A DNA stretch of 15,269 nt from an uncultured Oscillospiraceae bacterium (GCA_944387745.1 CALXGD010000008.1:1-15269); one strand, 5' to 3'. Positions 1 through 6,821 are shown, counted from the stretch's first letter. Translations and numbers: made by a program. Notes: generated from the letters alone by a model not told the origin.

Positions 1-232
1 GCCGCTTGGCCCCCGACCCGGTGAGGGCCAGGTGGAACTGGGCGTCCGGGAACCGGCCGTACAGCTTCCAGAGGGCGTCGGAGACGCTCTTCACCTGGTC
101 GGCGTGGTGCCGCTGGTAGTCGGAGTAAATGACCCGCCGGCTTCTCGTATCCAGGGCGGCAATTTTGGTGGTAGTGGACCCCACATCAATCCCTACATGC
201 AGAATGATTCTCTCTTTACTTACTTTACTCAT
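1..232 (-). CDS. Acyl-CoA dehydratase activase (BadF/BcrA-type ATPase), N-terminus only
   Basis: Only the first 77 residues are present; the gene continues leftward out of the window. The start of the protein contains VGIDVGSTTTKIA (about residues 14-26), the phosphate-1 loop of the ASKHA ATPase fold, and it closes with the TGSG motif just before the window edge. Both are typical of activators of 2-hydroxyacyl-CoA dehydratases, which use ATP hydrolysis to inject an electron into the dehydratase [4Fe-4S] cluster. The IIYSDYQRHH-like stretch after the P-loop recalls the very long (about 1400-residue) clostridial activases rather than the short HgdC type, but this cannot be decided from 77 residues. 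The ATG at 232 is preceded by GAGGG at very short spacing. No downstream dehydratase is visible. Confidence 0.85.
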   Translation of the reverse strand, partial: MSKVSKERIILHVGIDVGSTTTKIAALDTRSRRVIYSDYQRHHADQVKSVSDALWKLYGRFPDAQFHLALTGSGAKR

Positions 233-255
233 ATTCCCTCAAGTTCTTTCCTGGC

Positions 256-276
256 GCCGCTGTTGGCAGCAGCGGC
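256..276 (-). promoter_or_regulatory. Hairpin in the activase leader
   Basis: A perfect 7-bp inverted repeat, GCCGCTG at 256-262 and CAGCGGC at 270-276, encloses a 7-base loop. It would lie in the 5' leader of the leftward activase, about 25 bases before its start codon. No T-run follows it on the minus strand, so it is not a typical terminator. A role in mRNA stability or translation is only a guess. Confidence 0.45.
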
Positions 277-345
277 TGACCAAATTGAGCCATATCCATA
301 GCCTTTTTGCTCAGTTCCAATTTTCTATATGTCCGGATATCATTT

Positions 346-375
346 TACATATCTTTTCCGTTAGAATTGCGTCAA
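346..375 (-). promoter_or_regulatory. Weak candidate promoter for the activase gene
   Basis: On the minus strand TTGACG (370-375) is followed after 18 bases by TATGTA (346-351). The -35 element is good but the -10 element matches only the first three consensus positions. It would give a leader of about 110 bases. The inverted repeat at 385-409 sits just upstream of the -35, where an activator would bind. Confidence 0.3.
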
Positions 376-384
376 GGAATATCC

Positions 385-409
385 GCTTTACATTTAAAAG
401 CTGTAAAGC
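385..409. promoter_or_regulatory. Perfect 8-bp inverted repeat, operator candidate
   Basis: GCTTTACA at 385-392 and TGTAAAGC at 402-409 are exact reverse complements separated by 9 bases. The arrangement is compatible with a dimeric helix-turn-helix operator. It lies in the AT-rich gap, upstream of a possible leftward -35 element and about 180 bases upstream of the rightward promoter. No regulator gene is adjacent in the window. As RNA it would form only a weak stem, so a DNA-binding role is preferred. Confidence 0.45.
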
Positions 410-587
410 TCTGTTTTCCAGAAAAATATTTTGTGATTTTGACCGTTTTCTTTGCAAAAATTTCTGTAGAGAACAGCATATCCTCTGGATTTTCATTTTC
501 TTCCGTCCTCAAATGCTGACATATTATAGTGCAAATGTCGAAATCCTGCAACCAGCTAATTCTCCCCATCAGAGAGAAATCCTTGAA

Positions 588-616
588 TTGATTCTCCAAC
601 CAGGCCATGATATAAT
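588..616 (+). promoter_or_regulatory. SigA-type promoter of the GTPase-Rae1 fusion gene
   Basis: TTGATT (588-593) and a perfect TATAAT (611-616) are separated by 17 bases. Transcription would begin near 623, giving a leader of about 57 bases that contains the hairpin at 633-652. Confidence 0.8.
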
Positions 617-632
617 AAATTGAAATGGAAGT

Positions 633-652
633 GGCCGCCCATTGGAGCGGCC
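633..652 (+). promoter_or_regulatory. Leader hairpin before the fusion gene, possible attenuator
   Basis: GGCCGC (633-638) pairs with GCGGCC (647-652); two inner C-G pairs are possible with a bulged A. It is followed by TGATTTTATGG, a short and interrupted T-tract, so termination would be inefficient at best. An 8-codon frame, ATG at 660 to TGA at 681-683, lies right after it and overlaps the main ATG at 680. Leader peptides and attenuators are known for tet(M) and related ribosome-protection genes. That this is one is inference. Confidence 0.35.
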
Positions 653-679
653 TGATTTTATGGTTCTGGGATGTTGCGT

Positions 680-3352
680 ATGAAAAACAGACAACTGACG
701 GTGGGTATTCTGGCCCATGTAGACGCAGGCAAGACCACCTTGTCCGAGGGGCTCTTATACGAGAGCGGCCAGCTGCGCCGCCTGGGGCGAGTGGACCACA
801 AAGACGCCTTTCTGGACACGGACCAGCAGGAGCGGGAGCGGGGGATCACCATCTTCTCCAAGCAGGCGGTCCTCCCCCTGGAGGGTATGACTGTCACTCT
901 GCTGGACACGCCGGGCCATGTGGACTTCTCTAGTGAGATGGAGCGCGCCCTCCAGGTGCTGGACTACGCCATTTTAGTCATCAGCGGCGCTGACGGGGTA
1001 CAGGGTCACACCCTCACCCTGTGGCGGCTGCTGTCCCGATATCACATCCCGGTCTTTTTGTTCGTCAACAAAATGGATCTGGCCGAGACCCACCGCGCCG
1101 CGCTGCTGGAGCAGCTGCGCCAGCGGCTCAGCGCCGGCTGCGTGGACTTCACCGCTCCGGGGGAGGAGTGGCGGGAGGATGCCGCCGTCTGCGACGAGGG
1201 GATTTTGGAGAAGTATCTGGAGGCGGGGGCGCTGGACGACGCCGATCTCATCTCCCTCATCCGCCACCGGAAGCTCTTCCCCTGTTGGTTTGGCTCCGCC
1301 CTCAAGCTGGAGGGGGTGCGGGAATTTTTGGCCGGGCTGGCGCGCTGGACCGCTCCCCCGCGCTACCCGCAGGAATTCGGGGCCAAGGTGTTTAAAATCG
1401 GCCGGGACCCCCAGGGAACCCGCCTCACCTATCTGAAAGTCACTGGGGGCAGCTTGAAAGTGAAGGCCCTTCTCACCAACCGGCGGCCGGGCGACTCCCT
1501 CCCAGCGGACCAGGTGTGGGAGGAGAAGGCCGATCAGCTGCGCATCTACTCCGGCACCCAGTTCCAGGCCGTGGACCAGGTCTCGGCCGGGACCATATGC
1601 GCGGTGACGGGCCTGAGCCGCACCTACGCCGGCCAGGGTCTGGGCTTTGAGCCGGAGTCCTCCATTCCCCTGCTGGAGCCGGTGCTGTCCTACCAGGTGA
1701 TTCTGCCGGAGGGGGCCAACGTCCACACCGCCCTGAAACAGCTCGGTCAGCTGGAGGAGGAGGACCCCCAGCTCCACATCGTCTGGAGTGAGCAGACCCG
1801 TGAAATCCGCCTGCAGCTCATGGGCCCGGTACAGCTGGAGGTGCTCACCCGGCTCATCCGGGACCGGTTCGGCCTGGAGGTGTCCTTCAGCACCGGGAGT
1901 ATTCTCTATAAAGAGACCATCGCCGCCCCGGTGGAGGGGGTGGGCCACTTCGAGCCCCTGCGCCACTACGCCGAGGTCCACCTGCTCCTGGAGCCCGCCC
2001 CCCTGGGTTCTGGCCTCCACTTCGCCACCGCCTGCCCGGAGGACGTGCTGGACCGAAACTGGCAGCGGCTGATCCTCACCCACCTGATGGAGAAGGAGCA
2101 CCGAGGTGTCCTCACCGGCTCCCCCAGCACCGATATGAACATCACCCTGCTCACCGGTCGGGCCCACGTGAAGCACACCGAGGGGGGCGACTTCCGCCAG
2201 GCCACCTATCGGGCGGTGCGCCAGGGGCTTATGCAGGCGGAGAACATTCTCTTGGAGCCCTGGTACGATCTGCGGCTCCTGCTCCCCCCAGATCAGGTGG
2301 GCCGGGCTATGGCCGATGTCCAGCGCATGGGAGGGGAACTACAGCCCCCGGAGCCAGAGGGGGAGTACACCCTGCTCGCCGGCTCCGCCCCCGTATCCGG
2401 CCTCCAAACCTACGCCGCCCAGGTGGCCGCCTATACCCGGGGGCTGGGGCGGCTCACCCTCACCCCCGCCGGCTATCGGCCCTGCCCCAATCCGGCGGAG
2501 ATTGTGGAGCAAATTGGCTACCAGTGGGAGCGGGACGTAGAAAATACCCCGGACTCGGTGTTCTGCGACCACGGGGCGGGGTATGTCGTCCCCTGGGATC
2601 AGGTGCCCCGGCTCATGCACGTGGACAGCTGCTTCCATATGGCCGCGGACCGGCCGGAGACAGATGCCTCGCCCCTCCACCGGCGGCCCTCGTCCGCCAC
2701 CCAGGCGGGGGACGACGAGCTCATGGCCATCTTCGAGCGCACCTACGGCCCCGTCCAGCGCCGGGACTTCCAGCCCCAGCGCAGGCCCCGCCGCCGGGAC
2801 GAGCTACCAGAAACCCAGATCATCAAGACCCCGGAGGACCTGGGACCGGAGTACCTGCTGGTAGACGGGTACAACATCATCTTCGCCTGGGATGAGCTAA
2901 AAGCCATTGCCCGGGACAACCTGGACGCCGCCCGGCAGCGGCTCATGGACCTGATGAGCAACTACCAGGGATACAAAAAATGCCAGGTTATCCTGGTCTT
3001 TGACGCCTATAAGGTCCCCCGTGGAACCGGAGAGGTATCCAAGTACCACAACATCTATGTGGTCTACACCAAGGAGGCGGAGACGGCCGACGCCTACATC
3101 GAGAAGGCCAGCTATGAACTGAGCCGGAAAAAGTACCGGGTGCGGGTGGCCACCTCCGACTACGCCGAGCAGATGATTATTCTGGGCCACGGGGCCTTGC
3201 GCCTGTCCGCCACCACCTTCCACGCCGAGGTGGAGCAGGCCGCCGGACAGATCGCCGCCCTTCTTCAGCAGCAGAACCGCCCCACCCGCTCCCGGGCGGT
3301 GGCGGCGGCCTTTGAGAAGGCGAAGGAAGGGAAGCCGGAATCCCGGCCATAA
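680..3352 (+). CDS. Tet(M)/EF-G-like ribosomal GTPase fused to a Rae1/YacP (NYN) endoribonuclease domain
   Basis: The product is about 890 residues, whereas Tet(M) relatives have about 640. All GTPase motifs are present: AHVDAGKT (12-19), RGIT (54-57), DTPGH (76-80) and NKMD (130-133), followed by EF-G-like domains to about residue 650. A basic linker (about 685-708) leads to a C-terminal domain that closely resembles Bacillus Rae1/YacP, with LLVDGYN (726-732), VFDA with D775, ETAD (801-804) and ATSDY (824-828); these hold the acidic residues expected of a PIN/NYN nuclease. Rae1 cleaves mRNA in the ribosomal A site, the site to which Tet(M)-type GTPases bind. In the domain-IV loop Tet(M) has SPVSTPADF, but here the aligned stretch reads HVKHTEGGDF (496-505), so tetracycline protection is doubtful despite the family name. 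The ATG at 680 is chosen because GGGA lies 8 bases upstream and because it matches the Tet(M) N-terminus; an in-frame ATG at 671 lacks a site. Transcribed alone. Confidence 0.9.
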   Translation: MKNRQLTVGILAHVDAGKTTLSEGLLYESGQLRRLGRVDHKDAFLDTDQQERERGITIFSKQAVLPLEGMTVTLLDTPGHVDFSSEMERALQVLDYAILVISGADGVQGHTLTLWRLLSRYHIPVFLFVNKMDLAETHRAALLEQLRQRLSAGCVDFTAPGEEWREDAAVCDEGILEKYLEAGALDDADLISLIRHRKLFPCWFGSALKLEGVREFLAGLARWTAPPRYPQEFGAKVFKIGRDPQGTRLTYLKVTGGSLKVKALLTNRRPGDSLPADQVWEEKADQLRIYSGTQFQAVDQVSAGTICAVTGLSRTYAGQGLGFEPESSIPLLEPVLSYQVILPEGANVHTALKQLGQLEEEDPQLHIVWSEQTREIRLQLMGPVQLEVLTRLIRDRFGLEVSFSTGSILYKETIAAPVEGVGHFEPLRHYAEVHLLLEPAPLGSGLHFATACPEDVLDRNWQRLILTHLMEKEHRGVLTGSPSTDMNITLLTGRAHVKHTEGGDFRQATYRAVRQGLMQAENILLEPWYDLRLLLPPDQVGRAMADVQRMGGELQPPEPEGEYTLLAGSAPVSGLQTYAAQVAAYTRGLGRLTLTPAGYRPCPNPAEIVEQIGYQWERDVENTPDSVFCDHGAGYVVPWDQVPRLMHVDSCFHMAADRPETDASPLHRRPSSATQAGDDELMAIFERTYGPVQRRDFQPQRRPRRRDELPETQIIKTPEDLGPEYLLVDGYNIIFAWDELKAIARDNLDAARQRLMDLMSNYQGYKKCQVILVFDAYKVPRGTGEVSKYHNIYVVYTKEAETADAYIEKASYELSRKKYRVRVATSDYAEQMIILGHGALRLSATTFHAEVEQAAGQIAALLQQQNRPTRSRAVAAAFEKAKEGKPESRP

Positions 3353-3353
3353 C

Positions 3354-3383
3354 AAAGCGGGCAGCCTTCGGGCTGCCCGCTTT
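3354..3383. terminator. Strong bidirectional terminator
   Basis: A perfect 13-bp stem, AAAGCGGGCAGCC (3354-3366) with GGCTGCCCGCTTT (3371-3383), closes on a TTCG tetraloop two bases after the stop codon of the fusion gene. The A/T ends give a short T-run on both strands, so it can also end the leftward tatD-radical SAM transcript, whose last stop codon is 20 bases away. Confidence 0.93.
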
Positions 3384-3403
3384 AAAAATGCCGGCTTCCA
3401 GGT

Positions 3404-4024
3404 TCAGGAGTCGATGTAGCTGCGCACCCGGAGCTTAACCCCCAGACTCTCAGCGATGCGGCGGCTCTCCGCGATCTCCTCCGGGGCGGTGCCCTTGTCC
3501 ACCACCGTGAACACCACATGGGGGACATAGTCCTTGGCCTCCTTGGCGAAGTCCAGCATGGCCTGGTAGGCGGCCTCCCCCTGGATGGGATGGCACAGGG
3601 CCACATATTCGGCGGCAGTGTTGGCGTTCAGGGAGATAGACAGGGTGTCGATGCGCCCCTTCAAGCTGGGAAGCACGTCCCGGCCGTGAATCAGGTTGGC
3701 GTGGCCGTTGGTGTTGATGCGGACGGGGGGCAGCTTATCACCGAAGCGGGCTTTTAGCTCGTCCACCAGCCAGATAATGTCGTCCACCCGGTAGGTGGGC
3801 TCTCCATAGCCGCAAAATACGATCTCCCGATAGGAGCACACGTCCCGGCCCAGAAAGCTGTCCAGGGCCTCCTGGCGAGTGGGCTCCCGCTCCAGCCACA
3901 GGGAGTCCTCAGTGTAGATGGAGCCCTCCTTCTTCCCGTGGCGCAGGCAGAACTCACAGTTGCAGTTGCACCGGTTGGTGAGGTTCACATACAGCGCGCC
4001 CTCATATTCGTAGGTAATCGTCAT
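3404..4024 (-). CDS. TatD-linked radical SAM protein
   Basis: This 206-residue protein carries the radical SAM cluster motif C19-x3-C23-x2-C26 near its N-terminus, followed by GYGEPT (72-77), which matches the glycine-rich GGE-type SAM-binding element. It has no extra C-terminal cysteine cluster and is short for the superfamily. Its size and position directly after tatD match the described family of TatD-linked radical SAM proteins (TIGR04038). The substrate is unknown. A strong AAGGAGG lies 10 bases before the ATG, inside the end of tatD; only five bases separate the two genes, so they form one operon and are probably translationally coupled. Transcription ends at the hairpin at 3354-3383. 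Confidence 0.9.
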   Translation of the reverse strand: MTITYEYEGALYVNLTNRCNCNCEFCLRHGKKEGSIYTEDSLWLEREPTRQEALDSFLGRDVCSYREIVFCGYGEPTYRVDDIIWLVDELKARFGDKLPPVRINTNGHANLIHGRDVLPSLKGRIDTLSISLNANTAAEYVALCHPIQGEAAYQAMLDFAKEAKDYVPHVVFTVVDKGTAPEEIAESRRIAESLGVKLRVRSYIDS

Positions 4025-4029
4025 GGTGA

Positions 4030-4809
4030 TTATGCCTCCTTAATGTTGAAAAACCGCTTTCCGTTCTCCAGGGTGACCCGGGCCACCTCCTCCGGGTCCA
4101 TATTCTTGACCTGGGCGATGGTCTCGGCCACCAGATAGACATAGCCGGAGTCGTTGCGCCTGCCTCGGAAGGGCTCTGGAGTGAGGTAGGGGGAGTCGGT
4201 CTCGATCATAATCCGGTCCATGGGCAGCCAGTCGATGACCTCCAGGGCCTTTCGGGCGTTTTTATAGGTGATGGTCCCGGTAAAAGACAGCATCCAGCCC
4301 AGCTTCACCAGCACTTTGGCGTCCTCCAGGCTGCCGGAGTAGCAGTGGTACACCCCCCGGGCGTTGGGGTGGGCGCGGACCACCTCCAGGCAGTCGTGGT
4401 GGGCCTCCCGGTCGTGGACGATAGCGGGCAGGTCCAGCTCCTCCGCCAGGTCCAGCTGCCGGTGGAACACCTGCTGCTGAAATTCTCTGGGGGGATTCTC
4501 CTTCCAGTAGTAGTCCAGGCCGATCTCCCCGATGGCCTTGACCTTGGGGTGGGCGGCCAGGTTCCGCAGCTCGTCCAGCCAGCCGGCCTCCCAATCCCCG
4601 CAGTCGGAGGGGTGAACCCCCACGGCGGCGTAGACAAAGGGGAACTGTCCGGCCAGCTCCACGGCGGTGCGGGAGGACTCCAGCTCGCAGCCGGGATTCA
4701 AAATCAGCTCCACCCCCCGCTCTGGCATGGAGGCCAGAAGCTCCAGCCGGTCGGCGTTGAAGGCTCCGGAGTCGTAGTGGGCGTGGGTATCAAAGACGTG
4801 CAGCGGCAT
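4030..4809 (-). CDS. tatD: TatD family metal-dependent DNase/hydrolase
   Basis: The 259-residue product is of normal TatD length. Metal ligands of the amidohydrolase-like TIM barrel are all visible: H9-x-H11 in DTHAHYD, E95 in GEIGLDYY, H132 in VHDREA, H155 in YHCYSG and D205 in ETDSPY. TatD proteins are Mg-dependent 3'-5' exonucleases linked to DNA repair and turnover. The open frame extends 62 codons further upstream, but the ATG at 4809 is chosen: it has GAGGAAGAG just upstream, lies downstream of the promoter at 4844-4872, and gives the usual TatD N-terminus. It is the first gene of a two-gene operon with the radical SAM gene. Confidence 0.95.
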   Translation of the reverse strand: MPLHVFDTHAHYDSGAFNADRLELLASMPERGVELILNPGCELESSRTAVELAGQFPFVYAAVGVHPSDCGDWEAGWLDELRNLAAHPKVKAIGEIGLDYYWKENPPREFQQQVFHRQLDLAEELDLPAIVHDREAHHDCLEVVRAHPNARGVYHCYSGSLEDAKVLVKLGWMLSFTGTITYKNARKALEVIDWLPMDRIMIETDSPYLTPEPFRGRRNDSGYVYLVAETIAQVKNMDPEEVARVTLENGKRFFNIKEA

Positions 4810-4843
4810 GGCGGTTCTCTTCCTCTCTGAGATGGGTGTCTCT

Positions 4844-4872
4844 ATCATACTCTTCTCCCGGGGGAAATGCAA
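4844..4872 (-). promoter_or_regulatory. SigA-type promoter of tatD-radical SAM operon
   Basis: Minus-strand TTGCAT (4867-4872) and TATGAT (4844-4849) are spaced by 17 bases, placing the transcript start about 28 bases before the chosen tatD ATG. Its position rules out the longer upstream tatD frame. Confidence 0.75.
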
Positions 4873-4925
4873 GGGGGCTCTCCCTCCGCGACGGGTGGGA
4901 ATAGGACTGCCCCAACAGTTCGCGA

Positions 4926-4962
4926 CAAAAAGCGGCCGGCTCTCCATCCAGGGGAGCCGGCC
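4926..4962 (-). terminator. Rho-independent terminator of the lipoprotein gene
   Basis: GGCCGGCTC (4934-4942) pairs with GAGCCGGCC (4954-4962), and the stem extends inward by three more pairs to a 5-base loop. On the minus strand the stem is followed by GC and then five Ts (4926-4930). It separates the lipoprotein gene from the tatD promoter. Confidence 0.88.
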
Positions 4963-5024
4963 TTTCACAGGTGCTCTGAACATACACCCTGTCATAGGGT
5001 CAGCACAAACCGCTCTTCACTTCC

Positions 5025-5537
5025 TCAAGCCGCAGTGAAGTAAGTCACAAACAGGTCCCCTTCCTCCCCCTCGTCAGTGCCGTTGTCAAAGATCTCTAAG
5101 AAGGCGAAGGTGAAGTCCCGCACGTCGGAGGGCACCTCATACACCAGAATACCTTCCCGGACCTCCTCAATGGACAGATAGTACTCCATCGGAAGCTGCG
5201 CCTCACAATAGGGCTCCAGGGGAAAGGCCATCTCGTCGTCGCTGTACTCCCCCCAGTAGAGCTGAAAATCTGTATCGTACATCGGAACCGACTCATTGAA
5301 GGTATTCTTCATGGTCAGATCCACCACCACCAGCTTGTTTCCCTCGGCGGCTGTATATCCCTCATAGGACTCTGCCGGTTCCGCACTGATTATGGTGTAG
5401 TCAAACCAGGAGGTGGAGACTGTGTCCCCCACATGGGCCTCATTGGTGCCCCCGTCCCCCATACCGGGAATTATACTGCAGCCAGCCAGGGCCACAGCCA
5501 GAGTCCCCAGGATGCCAGCGAGCAAAATTTTCCTCAT
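5025..5537 (-). CDS. Small secreted lipoprotein, DUF4352-like
   Basis: The 170-residue product starts with a lipoprotein signal peptide: MRK, a hydrophobic stretch, and the lipobox LAGC with the lipidated cysteine at position 20. The mature part is acidic and fits the DUF4352 immunoglobulin-like fold of many Firmicutes lipoproteins: a stretch like FDYTIISAEPAE (about residues 46-57), then KLVVVDLTMKNTF (about 68-80), then a late EVPSDVRDF strand. These domains are often found on the cell surface, but no precise function is known. GAGGAG lies about 10 bases before the ATG. It is a single-gene transcript with its own promoter (5598-5626) and terminator (4926-4962), divergent from hbd. Confidence 0.82.
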   Translation of the reverse strand: MRKILLAGILGTLAVALAGCSIIPGMGDGGTNEAHVGDTVSTSWFDYTIISAEPAESYEGYTAAEGNKLVVVDLTMKNTFNESVPMYDTDFQLYWGEYSDDEMAFPLEPYCEAQLPMEYYLSIEEVREGILVYEVPSDVRDFTFAFLEIFDNGTDEGEEGDLFVTYFTAA

Positions 5538-5597
5538 CTGTCGTTGCTCCTCTCTCCCATTTTTTGATCCCGCACCAGATCGGGAATCATCGCTATG

Positions 5598-5626
5598 ATT
5601 ATACTAAAGGACAGCAGAAAAGGCAA
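5598..5626 (-). promoter_or_regulatory. SigA-type promoter of the lipoprotein gene
   Basis: On the minus strand TTGCCT (5621-5626) is followed after 17 bases by a perfect TATAAT (5598-5603). The leader is about 55 bases. Confidence 0.78.
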
Positions 5627-5686
5627 GGGAACCACAGGTTTTTTCCTGACTCCTCTGTAAAATCCACCGATCAGCCGGATTTTAGC

Positions 5687-5715
5687 TGGACAAACCCTTA
5701 TCCCTATGTTAAGAT
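5687..5715 (+). promoter_or_regulatory. Candidate promoter of hbd
   Basis: TGGACA (5687-5692) and TAAGAT (5710-5715) are separated by 17 bases, about 95 bases before the hbd ATG. An inverted repeat, GCCGAT (5723-5728) with ATCGGC (5739-5744), begins at the expected transcript start and could be an operator or a leader hairpin. I see no complete Rex-type palindrome. Confidence 0.6.
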
Positions 5716-5807
5716 GAAGGCAGCCGATTTCCGCCGAGATCGGCCCCTGGACAACCGTCCGAAAGGGAATCAGTTTATCAGTTTAATGGAAAAAGAAGGA
5801 GATCAAA

Positions 5808-6701
5808 ATGGAAATCCGTAAAATCTTTGTGGTTGGCTCCGGTCTCATGGGCAGCGGCATCGCCCAGACCGCCCTTCAGTACGGCTATGAGGTCATCCTG
5901 AACGACCAGAGCAAGGCCGCCCTTGAGCGGGGGCAGGCCGGTATCAGCGCCCGTCTGGACCGCCTGGTGGAAAAGGGAAAACTCACCGTGGAGGAGAAGC
6001 AGGACTGCATGAGCCGCCTGACCATCACCCCCAGCGTACACACCGCCTCCAACGTGGATCTAGTCATTGAGGCTATCTATGAAAATCTGGACGCCAAGCG
6101 CGCTATCTTCCAGCAGCTGGACAAGATCTGCGACAGCCGCACCATCTTCGCCTCCAACACCTCCTCCATCTCCATGACCAGCCTGGCCGCCGCCACCGCC
6201 CGCCCGGAGAAGGTAGTGGGAATGCACTTCTTCTCCCCCGTTCCCGTGATGGGCTTGGTGGAGATCGTCTACGGCCTGCGCACTTCTCAGGAGACCATTG
6301 ACATCGTCACTGCAATCGGCCAGCATATGGGCAAGCGCACCATCCTGGCCAAGGATAAGCCCGGCTTCATCGTCAACCGTATGCTCCTGCCCATGCTCAA
6401 CGAGGCGGTACAGGTCCTGGATGAGGACATCGGCACCGTGGAGGATGTAGACGAGGGCATGATGCGGGGCTGTAACCACCCCATGGGCCCCCTGGCTCTG
6501 GCGGACATGATCGGCCTGGACATCCTGCTGGAAGTGATGGAGACCTTCTACATTGACCTGGGCGACACCAAGTACCGCCCCGCCCATCTCCTGCGGAAGA
6601 TGGTGGCCGCCGGCTACCTGGGCCGCAAGTCGGGCGCCGGTTTCTATCTCTATGAGGCCGGCAAGAAGGTGGGCGTCAACCCCGTCTTGGTAAAGAAATA
6701 A
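5808..6701 (+). CDS. hbd: 3-hydroxybutyryl-CoA dehydrogenase
   Basis: The 297-residue protein is the short, single-function form that reduces acetoacetyl-CoA to 3-hydroxybutyryl-CoA in clostridial butyrate formation. The Rossmann motif GSGLMG (10-15) binds NAD(P)H. The catalytic residues are visible: S119 in NTSS, H140 in MHFFSP, E152 in LVEIV and N190 in FIVNR. The C-terminal helical domain has the usual CNHPMGPLALADMIGLD block (222-238). Two positions differ from the common clostridial HFFNP and MKLVE motifs: S143 replaces Asn and G149 replaces Lys. AAGGAG lies 6 bases before the ATG. It stands alone, without the thl-crt-bcd-etf genes that often accompany it. Confidence 0.95.
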   Translation: MEIRKIFVVGSGLMGSGIAQTALQYGYEVILNDQSKAALERGQAGISARLDRLVEKGKLTVEEKQDCMSRLTITPSVHTASNVDLVIEAIYENLDAKRAIFQQLDKICDSRTIFASNTSSISMTSLAAATARPEKVVGMHFFSPVPVMGLVEIVYGLRTSQETIDIVTAIGQHMGKRTILAKDKPGFIVNRMLLPMLNEAVQVLDEDIGTVEDVDEGMMRGCNHPMGPLALADMIGLDILLEVMETFYIDLGDTKYRPAHLLRKMVAAGYLGRKSGAGFYLYEAGKKVGVNPVLVKK

Positions 6702-6821
6702 ATTCTCTCTTACTGGCGAGCTTCTTTCAATTTTCGCCCCCGCAGCTTGTACCCTCCGGTTTTCTTTTCCCTTGACCTACCCTGCAGCGTCGGGACAGAT
6801 CAAAAACAGAACCTACCAAAA

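Larger units (their letters stand above)
233..679. other. AT-rich divergent intergenic region
   Basis: This stretch separates the leftward activase from the rightward GTPase-Rae1 fusion gene. Between about 300 and 620 it is much richer in A and T than the flanking genes. I see no convincing gene: short open frames on both strands lack ribosome binding sites and recognisable motifs. It contains a hairpin-forming repeat at 256-276, a perfect inverted repeat at 385-409, a weak leftward promoter, a strong rightward promoter at 588-616 and a leader hairpin at 633-652, each listed separately. Confidence 0.7.

Noticed and set aside
129..623. Open frame of about 164 codons across the AT-rich intergenic region
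   Set aside because: Starts opposite the activase coding sequence, has no ribosome site and a composition of translated AT-rich noncoding DNA, with no recognisable domain.
974..2176. Long 400-codon open frame on the minus strand inside the fusion gene
   Set aside because: It is antisense to strongly conserved GTPase motifs, low in complexity and without family motifs; long antisense frames are expected in GC-rich coding DNA.
680..3352. Calling the fusion gene an acquired tetracycline-resistance gene
   Set aside because: No mobile-element context, composition like its neighbours, altered drug-site loop and an added nuclease domain suggest a resident gene.
4810..4995. Upstream extension of tatD by 62 codons
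   Set aside because: It would run across a clear terminator and the tatD promoter, and TatD proteins normally begin shortly before the HxH motif.
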